A DNA stretch of 6,808 nt from an uncultured Spirochaetales bacterium (lineage in GTDB: Bacteria > Spirochaetota > Spirochaetia > Sphaerochaetales > Sphaerochaetaceae). A program made the translations under genes and the position numbers. The stretch covers positions 1-6,808 of the forward strand of contig CAMZGJ010000063.1 of NCBI GenBank assembly GCA_947306375.1. The letters are read 5' to 3'. Below are positions 6,446 to 6,808 of this stretch, in pieces (within the stretch, counting starts at the first letter, position 1; every line of letters begins with the position of its first letter). Below the pieces are notes generated by a model. That model searched no databases and was not told the origin of the DNA. It saw nothing but the letters and a program-made list of their open reading frames with translations.

Positions 6446-6456
6446 TCTACCCTGTT
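6433..6456. promoter_or_regulatory. 24-bp perfect palindrome over the apt -10 box, candidate operator or leader hairpin
   Basis: AACAGGGTA (6433-6441), centre TAATTC, TACCCTGTT (6448-6456): nine perfect base pairs on each side. It contains the TATAAT box and its left arm shares four bases with the right arm of the preceding inverted repeat. If transcription starts near 6452, it can act only as DNA. If a promoter lies further upstream, it would form a hairpin directly before the apt ribosome site. There is no U tract after it, so it is not a terminator. Confidence 0.6.
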
Positions 6457-6469
6457 GCGGAGGTATTCC

Positions 6470-6808
6470 ATGAAGAAAGTTGAAGACTACATAATCAGCA
6501 TACCGGATTTTCCCCAGCCCGGAATCATTTTCAGAGATGTGACAGGTATCCTCAAGGATGCGGACGGCCTTAAACTTGCCATTGATGAGATGATCAAACT
6601 GCTTGACGGCGTTGAGTTTGATGTCATTGCAGGTCTTGAGTCCAGAGGCTTCATCCTCGGAATGCCCATTGCCTACCTGCTCCACAAGCCCTTCATCCCC
6701 GTCAGAAAAGCCGGAAAACTGCCCAGACCAACCATTTCCCAGAGCTATGACCTTGAGTACGGACAGGCTGTACTGGAGATTCACAAGGAAGACATTCTTC
6801 CCGGACAG
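6470..6808 (+). CDS. apt: Adenine phosphoribosyltransferase (C-terminus cut by window edge)
   Basis: Purine salvage enzyme joining adenine and PRPP to give AMP and pyrophosphate; cytoplasmic. The first 113 residues are present; the family is usually about 170-180 residues, so the PRPP-binding loop is beyond the edge. Diagnostic sequence: IPDFPQPGIIFRDVTGIL (11-28), DVIAGLESRGFILGMPIA (51-68), FIPVRKAGKLPRPTISQSYD (75-94) and LEYGQAVLEIH (95-105). These are the adenine-site and flexible-loop motifs of Apt, not of hypoxanthine or xanthine enzymes. The start at ATG 6470 is backed by GGAGG six bases upstream and by alignment to the usual Apt N-terminus. The gene is divergent from glyA, with a good promoter 25 bases before the start codon. 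Confidence 0.95.
   Translation, partial: MKKVEDYIISIPDFPQPGIIFRDVTGILKDADGLKLAIDEMIKLLDGVEFDVIAGLESRGFILGMPIAYLLHKPFIPVRKAGKLPRPTISQSYDLEYGQAVLEIHKEDILPGQ

Noticed and set aside
6419..6784. 121-codon open frame on the minus strand opposite apt
   Set aside because: It lies antiparallel to apt, whose family motifs are unmistakable, and covers the divergent promoter. Its translation has no recognisable domain.
1..6808. A new defence, mobile or biosynthetic system
   Set aside because: All coding space is explained by recognised families of transport, regulation, one-carbon and purine metabolism. No transposase, integrase, direct-repeat array, tRNA or toxin-antitoxin pair was seen.

Overview
The window looks like part of the chromosome of a spirochaete related to Treponema. 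This is inferred from three things: the serine hydroxymethyltransferase carries the extra internal segment and the DKYAEG...HRFYAGCDNVD / QPHSGADAN wording I associate with spirochaete and chlamydial enzymes; the solute-binding protein has a signal peptide ending VFA-GGSSES, a style common in Treponema/Spirochaeta binding proteins; and the gene mix suits a host-associated fermenter that imports amino acids and salvages purines. Coding density is high, GC content is moderate, and there are no mobile elements, CRISPR arrays or RNA genes that I can see.

Layout. Positions 1-867 (minus) hold livH, a branched-chain amino acid ABC permease cut by the left edge. Positions 931-2121 (minus) hold its periplasmic binding protein livK, with a clear sigma-70 promoter upstream and a strong terminator/attenuator hairpin between the two genes. 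A sodium/alanine symporter of the AGCS family (2202-3557, plus) is divergent from livK. It runs tail to tail, with a 3-base gap, into a ROK-family transcriptional regulator (3561-4712, minus). A 172-base AT-rich gap holds the ROK promoter with a 23-bp imperfect palindrome, and a small hairpin just past the end of glyA. glyA (4885-6364, minus) is split: the first ~45 codons and the rest lie in different frames around 6225-6240. A 105-base divergent promoter region (6365-6469) separates glyA from apt (6470 to beyond 6808, plus), adenine phosphoribosyltransferase, cut by the right edge.

How the genes may work together. LivK/LivH and the AGCS symporter are two separate amino acid import routes sharing one divergent control region. 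GlyA makes glycine and the one-carbon units used in purine synthesis, while Apt recycles adenine. Their promoters are back to back, appear to overlap at the -35 boxes, and sit among two overlapping inverted repeats, which suggests joint control. The ROK protein has lost the sugar-kinase catalytic aspartate and has an N-terminal winged helix, so it should act purely as a regulator; its target is unknown.

I see mainly core metabolism and transport here, not a new multi-gene system. The points most worth following up are the broken glyA frame, the compact palindrome-filled glyA/apt promoter region, and the livK-livH attenuator.
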